DNA of 64,000 bases from contig NZ_CAMTTE010000001.1 of the NCBI RefSeq assembly GCF_947077775.1, positions 310,001 to 374,000 on the forward strand. Direction: 5' to 3'. The first letter of the stretch is position 1; each line of letters opens with the position of its first letter. The notes beneath the pieces are model-generated. The model saw only the letters and a list, made by a program, of their open reading frames with translations. It had not been told where the DNA came from and did not search any database. Of the stretch, positions 25,597 to 35,334 are shown piece after piece. Position numbers and translations under genes: made by a program. Source of the stretch: Salinibacter pepae. Lineage in GTDB: Bacteria > Bacteroidota > Rhodothermia > Rhodothermales > Salinibacteraceae.

Positions 25597-28377
25597 TCAG
25601 TGCGCTTCCAGCCAGTTGCCGCCGGTGTCCATGTCGACGGTTACGGGCACGTCGTCGAGCGGCAGGGCGTCGCGCATCTCGTCGTCGACCATGGTCTGTG
25701 CGGCGTCCAGCTCGTCCGGGGGCACCTCAAAGACGAGTTCATCGTGCACCTGCAGCAGCATCTGCGTCGCCCAGTCGTCGCCGGCGAGCCGGTCGTGGAT
25801 GCGGTTCATCGCAATCTTGATCATGTCCGCCTGCGTGCCCTGGATGGGCATGTTGACGGCCACCCGCTCGGCGGCGCTGCGCGCGTTGCTGTTCGAGCTG
25901 TCGATGTTGGGGAGGTAGCGCCGGCGCCCCAGGAGCGTCTCCGCGTAGCCCTTGTCCTGGGCCTTCTCTACCAGCTCGTTCAGGAGCTGCGAGACCCCGG
26001 GGTACGACTTCCGGTACTGCTTGATGATGTCCTGCGCCTCGTCGACCGGCATCCGCATCCGCTGGGCGAGCCCCCACGGCGAGATGCCGTACGGAATGCC
26101 GTAGTTGACCTCCTTCGCCTTGCTGCGCTGCTCCGGCGTCACGTCCTCGGGATCGATGCCGTAGACCCGCGCGGCGGCGTCGGTGTGGATGTCGCCCCCC
26201 TCTCGAAAGGTCGACCGCATGGCGTCGTCCCCGCTCATGGCGGCGAGGATGCGCAGCTCGATCTGCGCGTAGTCGGCCGAGAGCAGGGCCCATCCGTCCT
26301 TCGGGACGAAGGCGCGCCGGATTTGCCGGCCCATCTCGGTGCGGATGGGGATGTTTTGGAGGTTCGGGTCGCTCGACGAGAGCCGCCCGGTGGCCGTGCG
26401 GGTCTGATTGAAGCTGGTGTGCAGGCGCCCCGTCTCGGGGTGGACGAGCTCGCCGAGGCTGTCGAGGTAGGTGCTCTTGAGCTTGTACGTCGACCGCCAG
26501 TCCAGGACGAGCCCCGGAATTTCGTGCTCGGTGGAGAGCTCCTGGAGCACACTCTCCTTGGTGGACGGCTTCCCGGTCGGCGTCTTGGAGACGACCGGAA
26601 GGTCGAGCTTCTCGAACAAAATTTCGCCGAGCTGCTGGGTCGAGTTGATGTTGAATTCTTCCCCGGCCAGTTCGAACACCTCCTTTTCGATGCCGCTGAG
26701 GCGCTCCTCCAGGCCGGCCAGGATTTCGTCGAGCACGTCCGTGTCGAGCCGAATCCCAGTGTGCTCCATCGTGGCCAGCACGTGCACGAGCGGAAACTCG
26801 ATGTCGTGGGCCACGTCGAGCACGTTTCCGTTCTCCAGTTGCGCCTCCAGCTCGTCCGCCAGGCGGTACGAAATGTCGGCGTCCTCGCAGGCGTAGGGGG
26901 CGGCCGTCTCCACGTCCACCTCCCGCATCGAGTCCCGGTCGGTCTCGTCCCCAATCAGGTCCGCAATGGGGACCATCTTGTAGTTGAGCACCGACCGCGC
27001 CACGTCGTCCAGGTTGTGATTTTCCTCCGGGGCCACGAGGTAGTGGGCCACCATCGTATCGAACAGCGTCCCGCCCACTTCGACGCCGTGCTGCTTCAAC
27101 AGGAGCAGGTCGTACTTCAAATTGTGCCCCAGCTTCTCAGTGTCCCGCGCCAGCACCGGCCGCAACACGTCGAGGACCGCGTCGGTCGGGGTGTCGTCGG
27201 GAAGCGGGGTCGGGACGTAGGTGGCCCTCTCCGCCTCTGAGCTGAACGACAGGCCCACGAGGTCTGCCGTCATCGGGTCTCGGGAGGTCGCCTCCGCGTC
27301 GAACGCGTAGCGGGCCGCCTCGCCGAGCCGGTCGGCAAAGGCGTGGAGCTCCTCCTCCGTCCGGACGACCTCGTAGTCGACGGCCTCCGGGTCGAGCTCC
27401 TGCACCTTCTCGTAGGGGCCGAAGTCGAACTGCAGGTCCGGATCGTCCTCGTCCGTCTCCGCTTCGGATCCGTCGTCCCCCTCGATGCCGAGGCGGTCGC
27501 CGAAGGAGTCGAATTCCAGCTCCCGGAAGACGGCCGTAAGCTTTTCCTCATCCAGCTCGCGGCGCTGGAGCTCGTGCCAGTCGAGGCCCACGTCCAGTTC
27601 GGTGCGGATGCGAACGAGCCGTTTGCTGAGACGCGCCTCCTCGGCGTGCTCCTGCATGCCCTCCCGCGCCCGCTTCCCGCTCAGGTCGTCGGCGTGGTCG
27701 ATCAGGTTTTCCACGGAGTGGTACTCCCGCAGGAGCTTCTGGGCGGTCTTCTCCCCGATGCCGTAGACGCCGGGCACGTTGTCGCTGCTGTCGCCCATCA
27801 GGGCCAGCATGTCGACGAATTGGGCCGGGTCCAGGCCATATTCGTCCCGGAAGGTGTCCCCCGTCTTGATCTCAAAGTCCTGGTCCCCCTTGGCGGGCTT
27901 GTAAATCGAGACCTTGTCGCTGAGCAGCTGCTTGAAGTCCTTGTCGGGCGACACGATCACCACGTCGGCGTCGTCCGCCTCGGCCTGCTTCGCGAGCGCC
28001 CCAATGACGTCGTCGGCCTCCACGCCCGGCACCTCCAGCACCGGAATGTCGAGCCCCTCTACGATGTCTTTGATGTAGGGAATGTTTTCCAGCAGCTCCT
28101 CCGGCGGCGGGTCCCGGTTGGCCTTGTAGTCGTCGTACATCTCCTTCCGAAAGGTGTCCTCTTCGCCCTCGTCGAACACCACCGCGGCGTGGTCGATGTC
28201 GTGGTCCTCGATCAACTTGAGCAGGGAGTTGGTGAACCCGTACGCCGCGGAGGTATTCTGGCCCTTGGAGTTGATCAGGGGCCGACTGATGAAAATGTAG
28301 TGCGCCCGATAGGCCAACGACATCGCGTCGATGAGGTACAGGGCACTGTCATCGGGGGCGGCGTCGGGGGGGGACAT
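25597..28377 (-). CDS. polA: DNA polymerase I
   Basis: A 926-residue three-domain repair and Okazaki-fragment polymerase. The 5' nuclease domain spans about 10-300 (DAMSLAYRA, VVFDEGE, VPGVEADDVIG, GDSSDNVPGV). The proofreading domain is present with DAE (FDAEATSRDP), HNLKYD and YACEDAD, so 3'-5' exonuclease residues appear retained. The polymerase domain has motif A DYAQIELRILA, motif B RSKAKEVNYGIPYG and motif C QVHDELVFE. ATG 28377 gives MSPPDAAPDDSALYLID. Two M16 peptidase genes follow on the same strand after a 122-bp gap holding an inverted repeat. Confidence 0.97.
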   Translation of the reverse strand: MSPPDAAPDDSALYLIDAMSLAYRAHYIFISRPLINSKGQNTSAAYGFTNSLLKLIEDHDIDHAAVVFDEGEEDTFRKEMYDDYKANRDPPPEELLENIPYIKDIVEGLDIPVLEVPGVEADDVIGALAKQAEADDADVVIVSPDKDFKQLLSDKVSIYKPAKGDQDFEIKTGDTFRDEYGLDPAQFVDMLALMGDSSDNVPGVYGIGEKTAQKLLREYHSVENLIDHADDLSGKRAREGMQEHAEEARLSKRLVRIRTELDVGLDWHELQRRELDEEKLTAVFRELEFDSFGDRLGIEGDDGSEAETDEDDPDLQFDFGPYEKVQELDPEAVDYEVVRTEEELHAFADRLGEAARYAFDAEATSRDPMTADLVGLSFSSEAERATYVPTPLPDDTPTDAVLDVLRPVLARDTEKLGHNLKYDLLLLKQHGVEVGGTLFDTMVAHYLVAPEENHNLDDVARSVLNYKMVPIADLIGDETDRDSMREVDVETAAPYACEDADISYRLADELEAQLENGNVLDVAHDIEFPLVHVLATMEHTGIRLDTDVLDEILAGLEERLSGIEKEVFELAGEEFNINSTQQLGEILFEKLDLPVVSKTPTGKPSTKESVLQELSTEHEIPGLVLDWRSTYKLKSTYLDSLGELVHPETGRLHTSFNQTRTATGRLSSSDPNLQNIPIRTEMGRQIRRAFVPKDGWALLSADYAQIELRILAAMSGDDAMRSTFREGGDIHTDAAARVYGIDPEDVTPEQRSKAKEVNYGIPYGISPWGLAQRMRMPVDEAQDIIKQYRKSYPGVSQLLNELVEKAQDKGYAETLLGRRRYLPNIDSSNSNARSAAERVAVNMPIQGTQADMIKIAMNRIHDRLAGDDWATQMLLQVHDELVFEVPPDELDAAQTMVDDEMRDALPLDDVPVTVDMDTGGNWLEAH

Positions 28378-28636
28378 GCGAGGCGGAGCGGGCTGGCGGG
28401 AGAAACGATGCAACAGGGCCGGGCCGTCACGCTGCGATGCGGCTAACGGCAACAACCGCTCCCTCTAATGCCCGACGAGAGGACGAGGTTCAAGTCTGTC
28501 CCCGTCACGACTGCGCGTTCCGCGTTGTTGCTGAATTCTTCCAAGCCAGTGCCCGGTGGGATCTCCCGACGGCCGAGGGTGGTACACTCGGTGATGCGCC
28601 CCGCGTCCTCTCCTCCCCCGGATTTCCCTGTATACG

Positions 28637-29314
28637 ATGAGGCTTCTTCTCTTCGACATTGACGGCACCCTCGTTCGGGTGAACGGCCGCGGCCGCGAGG
28701 CCGTGAACGCCGCCTTGTCCTCGCTTATGGACCAGCCGATTTCTGCGGACGGCGTGACGTTTTCCGGCCGCACGGACCCGGCCATCGTGGAGGCGGTGCT
28801 GGCGCACAACAACCTGCCCGCGACCGACGCCCTGATTGAGGACGTGATTACGACGTATGTGGAGACCATGCGGGACGTGCTGACGCCGGCGGACGTAGAG
28901 GTCCTACCGGGGGTCTCGGACCTGCTGGCCCGGTTGGACGCCCACCCGGAGATCCACCTGGGCCTGGTGACGGGAAACGTTGAGCCCATCGCCTACGAGA
29001 AGCTCTCCACGCACGGCCTGGACGAGTACTTTCCCGTTGGGGCCTTCGGCAGCGACCACGCGGAGCGGAACCGATTGCCGGAGCTGGCCACCCGGCGGGC
29101 GGCCGACCACACGGGCCGTGCCTTCCGTCCCCACGAGCACGCCGTCATCGTCGGCGACACGGCCCACGACATCGAGTGTGCCCGCGCCGCCGGGGCGCAG
29201 GCCGTGGCCGTCTGCACCGGCCGCTACGGGCGGAACGACTTGTCACAGCACGATCCCGACCTGCTGTTTGATTCCCTCGAGGACCCCTCCGCGTTCGTGC
29301 AGCGCGCCCTGTAG
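28637..29314 (+). CDS. HAD-superfamily phosphatase (phosphoglycolate phosphatase-like)
   Basis: A 225-residue hydrolase with HAD motif I DIDGTLVRV (nucleophile Asp7, acid Asp9), motif II in LGLVTGN, a conserved Lys in YEKLSTHGLDEYF, and motif IV VGDTAHDIECA. A four-helix cap domain lies between motif I and II (about 17-85). The overall form suggests the Gph/PGP group, acting on small phosphorylated metabolites; the true substrate cannot be read from the sequence. It is divergent from polA with a 259-bp gap and convergent with the kinase gene. Confidence 0.85.
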   Translation: MRLLLFDIDGTLVRVNGRGREAVNAALSSLMDQPISADGVTFSGRTDPAIVEAVLAHNNLPATDALIEDVITTYVETMRDVLTPADVEVLPGVSDLLARLDAHPEIHLGLVTGNVEPIAYEKLSTHGLDEYFPVGAFGSDHAERNRLPELATRRAADHTGRAFRPHEHAVIVGDTAHDIECARAAGAQAVAVCTGRYGRNDLSQHDPDLLFDSLEDPSAFVQRAL

Positions 29315-29386
29315 ACTCGGCGCAAAGGCCCCCCGCCTCCGACGCGTTCTTCGGTTCGACTCGTGCCCCCTCGCCGGCCGGCTGTT

Positions 29387-32197
29387 TCACTCATCGTCGT
29401 GGGCCCTGGGGAGCCAGACCGTGATCCGTGTTCCCTCTCCCTTCTCAGTCTCCACGTCAATGCTCCCCTCCATCTGCTTCGTGGTCTCCTTCGTTACCGC
29501 GAGCCCGATGCCCGTGCCCTGATACTCGCGCGAAAACCCCTCGGAGGCCTGCCGGAACGGCTCAAAAAGGCCCTCGGCGGTTTCGGGGTCCATGCCAATT
29601 CCCGTGTCTTCGACCTCGAAGCCAACGGTCTCCTCCTCGCGGTACGTTCGGATCCACACACGCCCGCCCGTCTCCGTATATTTGACGGCGTTGGAAAGTA
29701 GGTTCCGTGCAAGGATTTGAACGCCGCCCTCGTCGGCCTCGGCCCATGCCGCCTCCGTCTCCAGCTGGAGAGACACCCCCTTCTCCTCGGCCCGCGGCCG
29801 AAGCTCTTTGGCGACGGCCTCCGCCTCCCCTACCAAATCGACCGGACGGGCCTCCAGCTCCATCTCGCCGGCTTCCAGCTTCGACAGGTTCAGCACCCCC
29901 TCCAGCGTCTCGAGCAGGCGCCGCCCACTCTGCTCGATCAGTTCGGCGTACTTCGGCAGCGGACTGTCGTCCGGCAGGTCGAGCTCCTTCGCTTCGGCAT
30001 TGGTCGCTTCCGCAAACCCGATGATCGAGGTGAGCGGCGTGCGGATCTCGTGGCTCATGTTCGCGAGCAGAGAAGATTTGAGCTGACTGGCCTCCTCCGC
30101 CTCCTGCTTCGCCTCACGGAGGGCGCGCTCACGCTCCTTCCGTTCCGTGATGTCTTGGATCGTCCCCCGAATCCGCACCACCTCGCCGCCCTCCCACTGG
30201 GGCTCGCCCCGGATGCGTGCCCACCGAACCTCGTCGCCGGCCGCGACGCGCACCTCCAGGTCGGAGGGCCTTCCCTCCTGAAGGGCGTCCCGCAGCGCCG
30301 TCCGCACCCGGCGCTGGTCCTCCGGGTGGTAGTACCCCACCGCCCTTCTCGGATTCGGGTCGGCGTCAGGCGGGTAGCCGAGAATCTCGTATGCCTTCTT
30401 TGTCCAGTTGCTGGCGTCGGTCCTGGCGTCGTACTCCCAGGCCCCAACGCTGGCAATCTCCTGCGCACGGTCGAAGAGGTCGTTCTGTCGCTCCAGGGCC
30501 TCCTGGCGCCGATGTTGTGCGGTCACGTCCCGGGTGATGCCTACGATCTGGCGCACACGCCCCTCCACGACGACGGGGGCGATGCGGGTTTTCCAGTACG
30601 TGTCCCTCCCCTCCAACGAGATGGTCTCCTCGTACAGACGGGCCTCTCGGTGTTGCACGCACCGCCGGCACTTCTCCATCATCAGCCGCCGTGCGTCGCC
30701 CCCAAACACCTCTCGTGGGGAGCGTCCCCGGACCTCCGCCTCGGCATACCCGAACTGCTCCTCGTAGACGGGATTGACACGCCGGTACCGGAACGTCCGC
30801 CCGTCCGCCTCGCCCTCCACATCAAGGAGGAAAAGGGCATCCTGGGCGTTTTGGAAGAGCGTCTCGGACTGTCGAAGGCGCCGTTCTCGCTCCTTCCGCT
30901 CGGTGATGTCTTGAGACACCGCGAGCCCGGAGATGACGTCGCCTGTCTTCCCCCGGATTGGAAGCGTCTGCACACGGTAGTGCTGCCCCCGGTATTCCTG
31001 TTCGTAGACGTGCTTTTCCCCGTCCAGGGCACGGCGAAAATACGTAACGTGTTCTCGCGCAATCTCGTCCGGAAACAAATCGTGCGGGGTCTTGCCCTCC
31101 ACGTTCGACGGGGGGAGTCCGGCGCTCTCCAGCCGCTGCCCCCCCGCAAGCCGGAACCGCAGGGCCTCGTCGAACAGAAAGACCCCTCCGTCCGGGAAGT
31201 TATCAACCAGCGTCTGGTAGCGGCCCTTTACCCTCCGGAGCGTCTGCTCCCGCCGCACCCGGTCCGTGATGTCGCGCAGGTGAAACACAGCCCCTGGGCC
31301 TTTTCCCTCCGCCTGGAGGGGCGCCCCGCTCACCGAAAGCACCCGTTGGGTCCCGTCCGGCCACCGGACCGAGAGTTCCGCGTCACGCACCGACGCGCCC
31401 GTTTCCAACACGCGGTCGAAAGGAACCGCCTCCTCCGGCATGGTGTCCGTCCCGAATGGCGTCAGGGTCCATTCCAGTTCCGCGTACGTTCGACCGCAGA
31501 TGTCGTCTTCACTGCTCCTGAGCACCTCCGCCACCCGCCCGTTCGCCTGGACAAAGGTGCCCTCCTGATCGAGGCGAACGATCGCCCCGGGGCTGGTTTC
31601 GACAAGGCGGTCGAGCAAATCGCGCTGCCGTCGAATCGTCATCCGGCCGCGGAGGGAAATACTGACCGTGAGTACCACGACGGCCATGATCGCGAGCACG
31701 ACGGGGGGCTGCAGTTTCGGGGCAGGGGTCAAGAACAGCCCCCCAGCCGTCACCAGGCCCCCGAACCCAAAGAACCAAAGGACGGGCCGCAATGACTGGG
31801 CGCCGAGTTCGATGACCACCCCGATGGACGCGTATACGAGCAATAGAGCGAGCCCGTACTCACTTCTGAACTCATTTGCCGTAGCGACGGCCACAACCCA
31901 GATCATCTGGAGATACATAATCCCCCACATCAGCGGCACGTAGTGACGCCGGATCCACCTGGAGACGTAGGACAGCAGGAAGAGGCCCCCGAATAGGCCC
32001 GACAGGCCCAGGTACGCCCACCTGGGGCTCGCCAACTCAAGGCCGGACAGCCGATAGAGGATGCTGAGGGACGTAATCAAGAACGCCCCGAGGAGGCTCA
32101 TCAGGCGATAGAGCTGGATGCGGTCCCCCTCATCGGACGAGAGCGCTTCGTCGTCGGGACGGAGCAGCGAGAAAACGGTCAGGACCATGCGAACCAT
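29387..32197 (-). CDS. Membrane sensor histidine kinase with four PAS domains
   Basis: A 936-residue kinase. Six hydrophobic segments (about residues 27-182) form the membrane part. Four PAS/PAC units follow in tandem (roughly 195-310, 315-430, 435-560, 565-690), each ending in an ITxR/E-type linker. The kinase core has the H-box NMSHEIRTPLTSIIGF, N-box ARNLLSNAVKYT, G1 DTGIGMDPE and G2 GTGIGLAVT. It ends without a receiver domain, and no response regulator gene is adjacent, so it is an orphan kinase. ATG 32197 is my choice; a TTG at 32254 and an ATG at 32188 are alternatives. The signal sensed is unknown. Confidence 0.88.
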   Translation of the reverse strand: MVRMVLTVFSLLRPDDEALSSDEGDRIQLYRLMSLLGAFLITSLSILYRLSGLELASPRWAYLGLSGLFGGLFLLSYVSRWIRRHYVPLMWGIMYLQMIWVVAVATANEFRSEYGLALLLVYASIGVVIELGAQSLRPVLWFFGFGGLVTAGGLFLTPAPKLQPPVVLAIMAVVVLTVSISLRGRMTIRRQRDLLDRLVETSPGAIVRLDQEGTFVQANGRVAEVLRSSEDDICGRTYAELEWTLTPFGTDTMPEEAVPFDRVLETGASVRDAELSVRWPDGTQRVLSVSGAPLQAEGKGPGAVFHLRDITDRVRREQTLRRVKGRYQTLVDNFPDGGVFLFDEALRFRLAGGQRLESAGLPPSNVEGKTPHDLFPDEIAREHVTYFRRALDGEKHVYEQEYRGQHYRVQTLPIRGKTGDVISGLAVSQDITERKERERRLRQSETLFQNAQDALFLLDVEGEADGRTFRYRRVNPVYEEQFGYAEAEVRGRSPREVFGGDARRLMMEKCRRCVQHREARLYEETISLEGRDTYWKTRIAPVVVEGRVRQIVGITRDVTAQHRRQEALERQNDLFDRAQEIASVGAWEYDARTDASNWTKKAYEILGYPPDADPNPRRAVGYYHPEDQRRVRTALRDALQEGRPSDLEVRVAAGDEVRWARIRGEPQWEGGEVVRIRGTIQDITERKERERALREAKQEAEEASQLKSSLLANMSHEIRTPLTSIIGFAEATNAEAKELDLPDDSPLPKYAELIEQSGRRLLETLEGVLNLSKLEAGEMELEARPVDLVGEAEAVAKELRPRAEEKGVSLQLETEAAWAEADEGGVQILARNLLSNAVKYTETGGRVWIRTYREEETVGFEVEDTGIGMDPETAEGLFEPFRQASEGFSREYQGTGIGLAVTKETTKQMEGSIDVETEKGEGTRITVWLPRAHDDE

Positions 32198-32522
32198 GTC
32201 ATTCTCGGCTGAGAGGATGACACTTCCAAAGGCGTGTGCCACACCTTTTGCCAATGGAATACAAAAAACACTACTCGTACGATTTACCTCCTCTTTTGGA
32301 TGACACTTAAACGTAAGAGGAACTTGTTCACGAAATTGGGGGCTGCGTCGGATGCACTTCTCCGTTTGCTTGTTGCACCTCTCGTCCGATGAACGGAACC
32401 CATCTCCCTTTTTCTCGCCGAAAAGGACCGAACCAAACCAGTCGGCTGATGGCTGTTTTTTCTTTCGGGTCGCCTATGTGACACGGTAGTTGACCACGGC
32501 CGGGTGCCCCTCACTACCATTC

Positions 32523-32555
32523 TAACAATGAGTTCGGATATAACAATGAGTTCGG
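32523..32555. repeat. Interrupted direct repeat, 15 bp, period 18
   Basis: TAACAATGAGTTCGG occurs at 32523-32537 and 32541-32555, separated by 3 bases. It is in the AT-rich part of the kinase-purN intergenic region. Confidence 0.85.
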
Positions 32556-32605
32556 GGCTCATCCCCTTCCCATCGGGAATACGTTCGAGGCCCCTCGGAT
32601 GCGTA

Positions 32606-32643
32606 CAGTACGCTGTGTCTTTCGCAGTACGCTGTGTCTTTCG
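32606..32643. repeat. Perfect 19-bp tandem duplication
   Basis: CAGTACGCTGTGTCTTTCG is repeated head-to-tail at 32606-32624 and 32625-32643 with no mismatch. It lies 50 bp from another direct repeat pair in the same intergenic region, which suggests a slippage-prone or formerly mobile stretch. Confidence 0.88.
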
Positions 32644-32910
32644 ATTATCAGCACGTCAGGCCCCCAATGTGCTCGGGGTCAAAGCATTTTTCCCTGGCGG
32701 AGTGCATCGCCGAGGCGTTCCGGAACGATCCCCCCGTGAACGTCGAGGGGCCGTGTGTTGCCCCGCACTGCGCAGGAGAAGGGGGCGCCCGCACGTGTAC
32801 GATCTCACAGCAAATTTGCCGGCGAGGTGCTAGCATTTACTGTTCCCCACCCGCATCTTGGGGAACGAGTAGCATACGTCCCGTCCTACTGCCCAACCGC
32901 CGGCCGGTCA

Positions 32911-33564
32911 ATGCGTCTCGCCGTCTTTGCTTCCGGGGAAGGCACCAACTTCCAGGCCATTCTCGACGCGGTCGGCGGTGACCGCCTCCCGGCCGAGGTG
33001 GCGTGTTGCATTAGCAACACCACGGACGCCGGAGCGCTCAAGCGGGCGGATCAGCACGACGTGCCGACGGAGGTGATCCCGCCCGCGTCGTTCGAGAGCC
33101 CCGAGGCCTTCGGGCAAGCGCTCCTGGATGGCCTAGCCGCACACGACGTGACCTTCGTCGCGCTCGCAGGCTACATGCAGAAAATTCCGCCGAACGTGGT
33201 TGATGCCTACCGGGGCTCCATGACGAACATCCACCCCGCGCTCCTCCCGGCCTTCGGCGGGCAGGGCATGTACGGGATGCACGTCCACCGCGCCGTGATC
33301 GACTACGGCGTCCACTGGACCGGGGCCACCGTGCACCTGGTGGACGAGACGTACGACCACGGCCCCATCGTGCTGCAGGAACCAGTCCCCGTCTACGCCG
33401 ACGACACCCCCGCGGCCCTCGCCGGCCGCGTCCGCGAGGTGGAACACCGCCTCTACCCGGAGGCCCTCCGCCTCTTCGCTGCGGGTCGGGTGCACCAGAA
33501 CGGCCGCTGCATCCGGATCGACGCCCCCGCCCCCTCCCGTCGCTCCCCCACTGATTCAGAATAA
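32911..33564 (+). CDS. purN: Phosphoribosylglycinamide formyltransferase
   Basis: A 217-residue enzyme transferring a formyl group from 10-formyl-THF to GAR in purine synthesis. Diagnostic sequence: MRLAVFASGEGTNFQAI at the N-terminus (GSGSNfqa-type phosphate loop), ISN in the second strand, LAGYMQKIPPNVVDAYRG, the catalytic NIHPALLPAFGG with His, then the HWTGATVHLVDETYDHGPIV block with catalytic Asp. ATG 32911 is preceded by C-rich sequence. purH follows 18 bp downstream, forming a purNH pair. Confidence 0.95.
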   Translation: MRLAVFASGEGTNFQAILDAVGGDRLPAEVACCISNTTDAGALKRADQHDVPTEVIPPASFESPEAFGQALLDGLAAHDVTFVALAGYMQKIPPNVVDAYRGSMTNIHPALLPAFGGQGMYGMHVHRAVIDYGVHWTGATVHLVDETYDHGPIVLQEPVPVYADDTPAALAGRVREVEHRLYPEALRLFAAGRVHQNGRCIRIDAPAPSRRSPTDSE

Positions 33565-33582
33565 CTCCCTCTCCCCCTCCGC

Positions 33583-35169
33583 ATGCCCTCCGACGCCCCC
33601 TCGCCCGTTCGCCGCGCCCTTCTCTCCGTCTACGACAAGACCGGGATCGCCGACTTCGCACGGCGGCTCCGATCGCTCGACGTAGAACTCATCTCCACCG
33701 GCGGAACCGCCGACACGCTCCGCGACGCCGGCATCGACGTCACCGACGTGGCCGACGTGACGGGCGTGCCCGAGGTGCTGTCGGGACGCGTCAAGACCCT
33801 CCACCCGGCCCTCCACGCCGGCATCCTCGCCCGCCGCTCGCGCAAGGACGACATGGCGGCACTGGACGAGCACGACTACGCCCCCATCGACCTCGTCGTC
33901 GGCAACCTCTACCCCTTCTCCGAAGCGGTCCAGGATCCGGACGCCGCCCCGGAGACGGTCATGGAGTACGTCGACATCGGCGGCCCGACGATGCTGCGCG
34001 CCGCCGCCAAGAACCACTTTGACGTCGGCGTGGTCTCGGCCCCCGCCCAGTACGCCGCCGTCGCCGATGAGCTGGAGCAGAACGACGGACACCTCTCCGC
34101 CCCCACCCGCCGGCGCCTCGCCGAGGCGGCCTTCGCCCACACGGCCGCCTACGACCGGGACATCGACGCGCACCTGTCCCGCTCCTCCGGGGCCGATGCG
34201 GACGGGGACGGCGACCTCCAGCCCACCTACGACGTCGCAGTGCCGCAGGCCCAGTCCCTTCGCTACGGCGAGAACCCGCACCAGGAGGGCGCCCTCTACG
34301 GCGATCCCTCCCCGTTCTACGACAAGCTGCACGGCAGGGCCCTCTCCTACAACAACCTGCTCGACACGAGCAGCGCCCTCGCGCTCATCGACGAGTTTCG
34401 CGACGCGGGGCCGACCTGTGCGATCCTCAAACACACCAACCCCAGCGGCGTCGCCACCGCCGACACCCTGGAGGAGGCGTGGCACCAGGCCTTTGCCACC
34501 GACACCCAGTCCCCCTACGGCGGCATCGTCGTCGTAAACCAGGCCCTCGACCGGGCCACCGCGGAGGCCATCGACGAGATCTTTACCGAGATCGTCATCG
34601 CGCCCGAGTTTGAACCCGGCGTGCTCGAGTTCCTCACGGAGCAGGACCGGCGCCGGGTCGTCCGTGCCAAACAACCGGCCCGGGGCACCGACCGGCTGGA
34701 CGTCCGCTCCGTGCTGGGGGGGCTGCTGGTGCAGACGCGCGACCCGGCGCTGCCCCCCGCCGCCACCGCCCGGGACGGCTGGCAGGTCCCAACCGCCCGC
34801 GCCCCCTCCGACGACGAGCGCGCCGACCTCAACTTTGCCTGGCGCGTGGCCAAGCACGTGAAGAGCAACGCGATCGTCTACGCCCGCGATCAGGCCACCC
34901 TCGGCGTCGGGGCCGGGCAGATGAGCCGCATCGACGCCTCCGAGCTGGCGGTGTTCAAGGCCGAAAAGTCGGAACTTGACCTCACCGGCTCCGTGGTAGC
35001 GTCCGACGCGTTTTTCCCGTTTGCCGACGGTCTAGAAGCCGCCGCCAACGAGGGGGCTCGCGCGGCCATTCAGCCCGGCGGGTCCATCCGCGACGACGAC
35101 GTCATCGAGGCCGCCGACGCCCACGACGTGGCCATGATCCTCACCGGTCAGCGGCATTTCCGGCACTGA
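33583..35169 (+). CDS. purH: Bifunctional AICAR transformylase/IMP cyclohydrolase
   Basis: A 528-residue two-domain enzyme that completes IMP synthesis. The cyclohydrolase domain (1-195) shows [56 protein letters not shown]. The transformylase domain (about 200-528) has [20 protein letters not shown], and the closing [14 protein letters not shown] and [11 protein letters not shown]. Length matches the family. It is 18 bp behind purN and likely cotranscribed. Confidence 0.97.
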   Translation: MPSDAPSPVRRALLSVYDKTGIADFARRLRSLDVELISTGGTADTLRDAGIDVTDVADVTGVPEVLSGRVKTLHPALHAGILARRSRKDDMAALDEHDYAPIDLVVGNLYPFSEAVQDPDAAPETVMEYVDIGGPTMLRAAAKNHFDVGVVSAPAQYAAVADELEQNDGHLSAPTRRRLAEAAFAHTAAYDRDIDAHLSRSSGADADGDGDLQPTYDVAVPQAQSLRYGENPHQEGALYGDPSPFYDKLHGRALSYNNLLDTSSALALIDEFRDAGPTCAILKHTNPSGVATADTLEEAWHQAFATDTQSPYGGIVVVNQALDRATAEAIDEIFTEIVIAPEFEPGVLEFLTEQDRRRVVRAKQPARGTDRLDVRSVLGGLLVQTRDPALPPAATARDGWQVPTARAPSDDERADLNFAWRVAKHVKSNAIVYARDQATLGVGAGQMSRIDASELAVFKAEKSELDLTGSVVASDAFFPFADGLEAAANEGARAAIQPGGSIRDDDVIEAADAHDVAMILTGQRHFRH

Positions 35170-35334
35170 GCGCACGCCGGAGAGCGCCCTCCACGCTCGG
35201 AAGGGCCGCCGTGCTCGCGTCCCCTTCCAGGCGCAGGCCATTTCTGAACCGCCGCCCCCCCGTCTCCGCCCCACCGGCCGGCTCAGCCCTCCCCCCGTTC
35301 TCCTCCTCCGGCCCTCATCCGTATAGAACAATCG

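Larger units (their letters stand above)
32198..32910. other. Long AT-enriched intergenic region with short repeats
   Basis: This divergent gap of about 710 bp separates the kinase gene and purN. The first 300 bp are clearly richer in A/T than neighbouring DNA. I accept no gene here: open frames are shadow-like. It holds two short direct-repeat pairs (32523-32555 and 32606-32643) and, 45 bp before purN, a hairpin GTTCCCC (32842-32848) with GGGGAAC (32860-32866). Promoters for both flanking genes must lie here, but none is clear. Confidence 0.5.

Noticed and set aside
29717-31795. A 692-codon plus-strand frame opposite the histidine kinase
   Set aside because: Antisense shadow of the PAS-kinase coding sequence, with Pro/Leu/Arg-rich translation.
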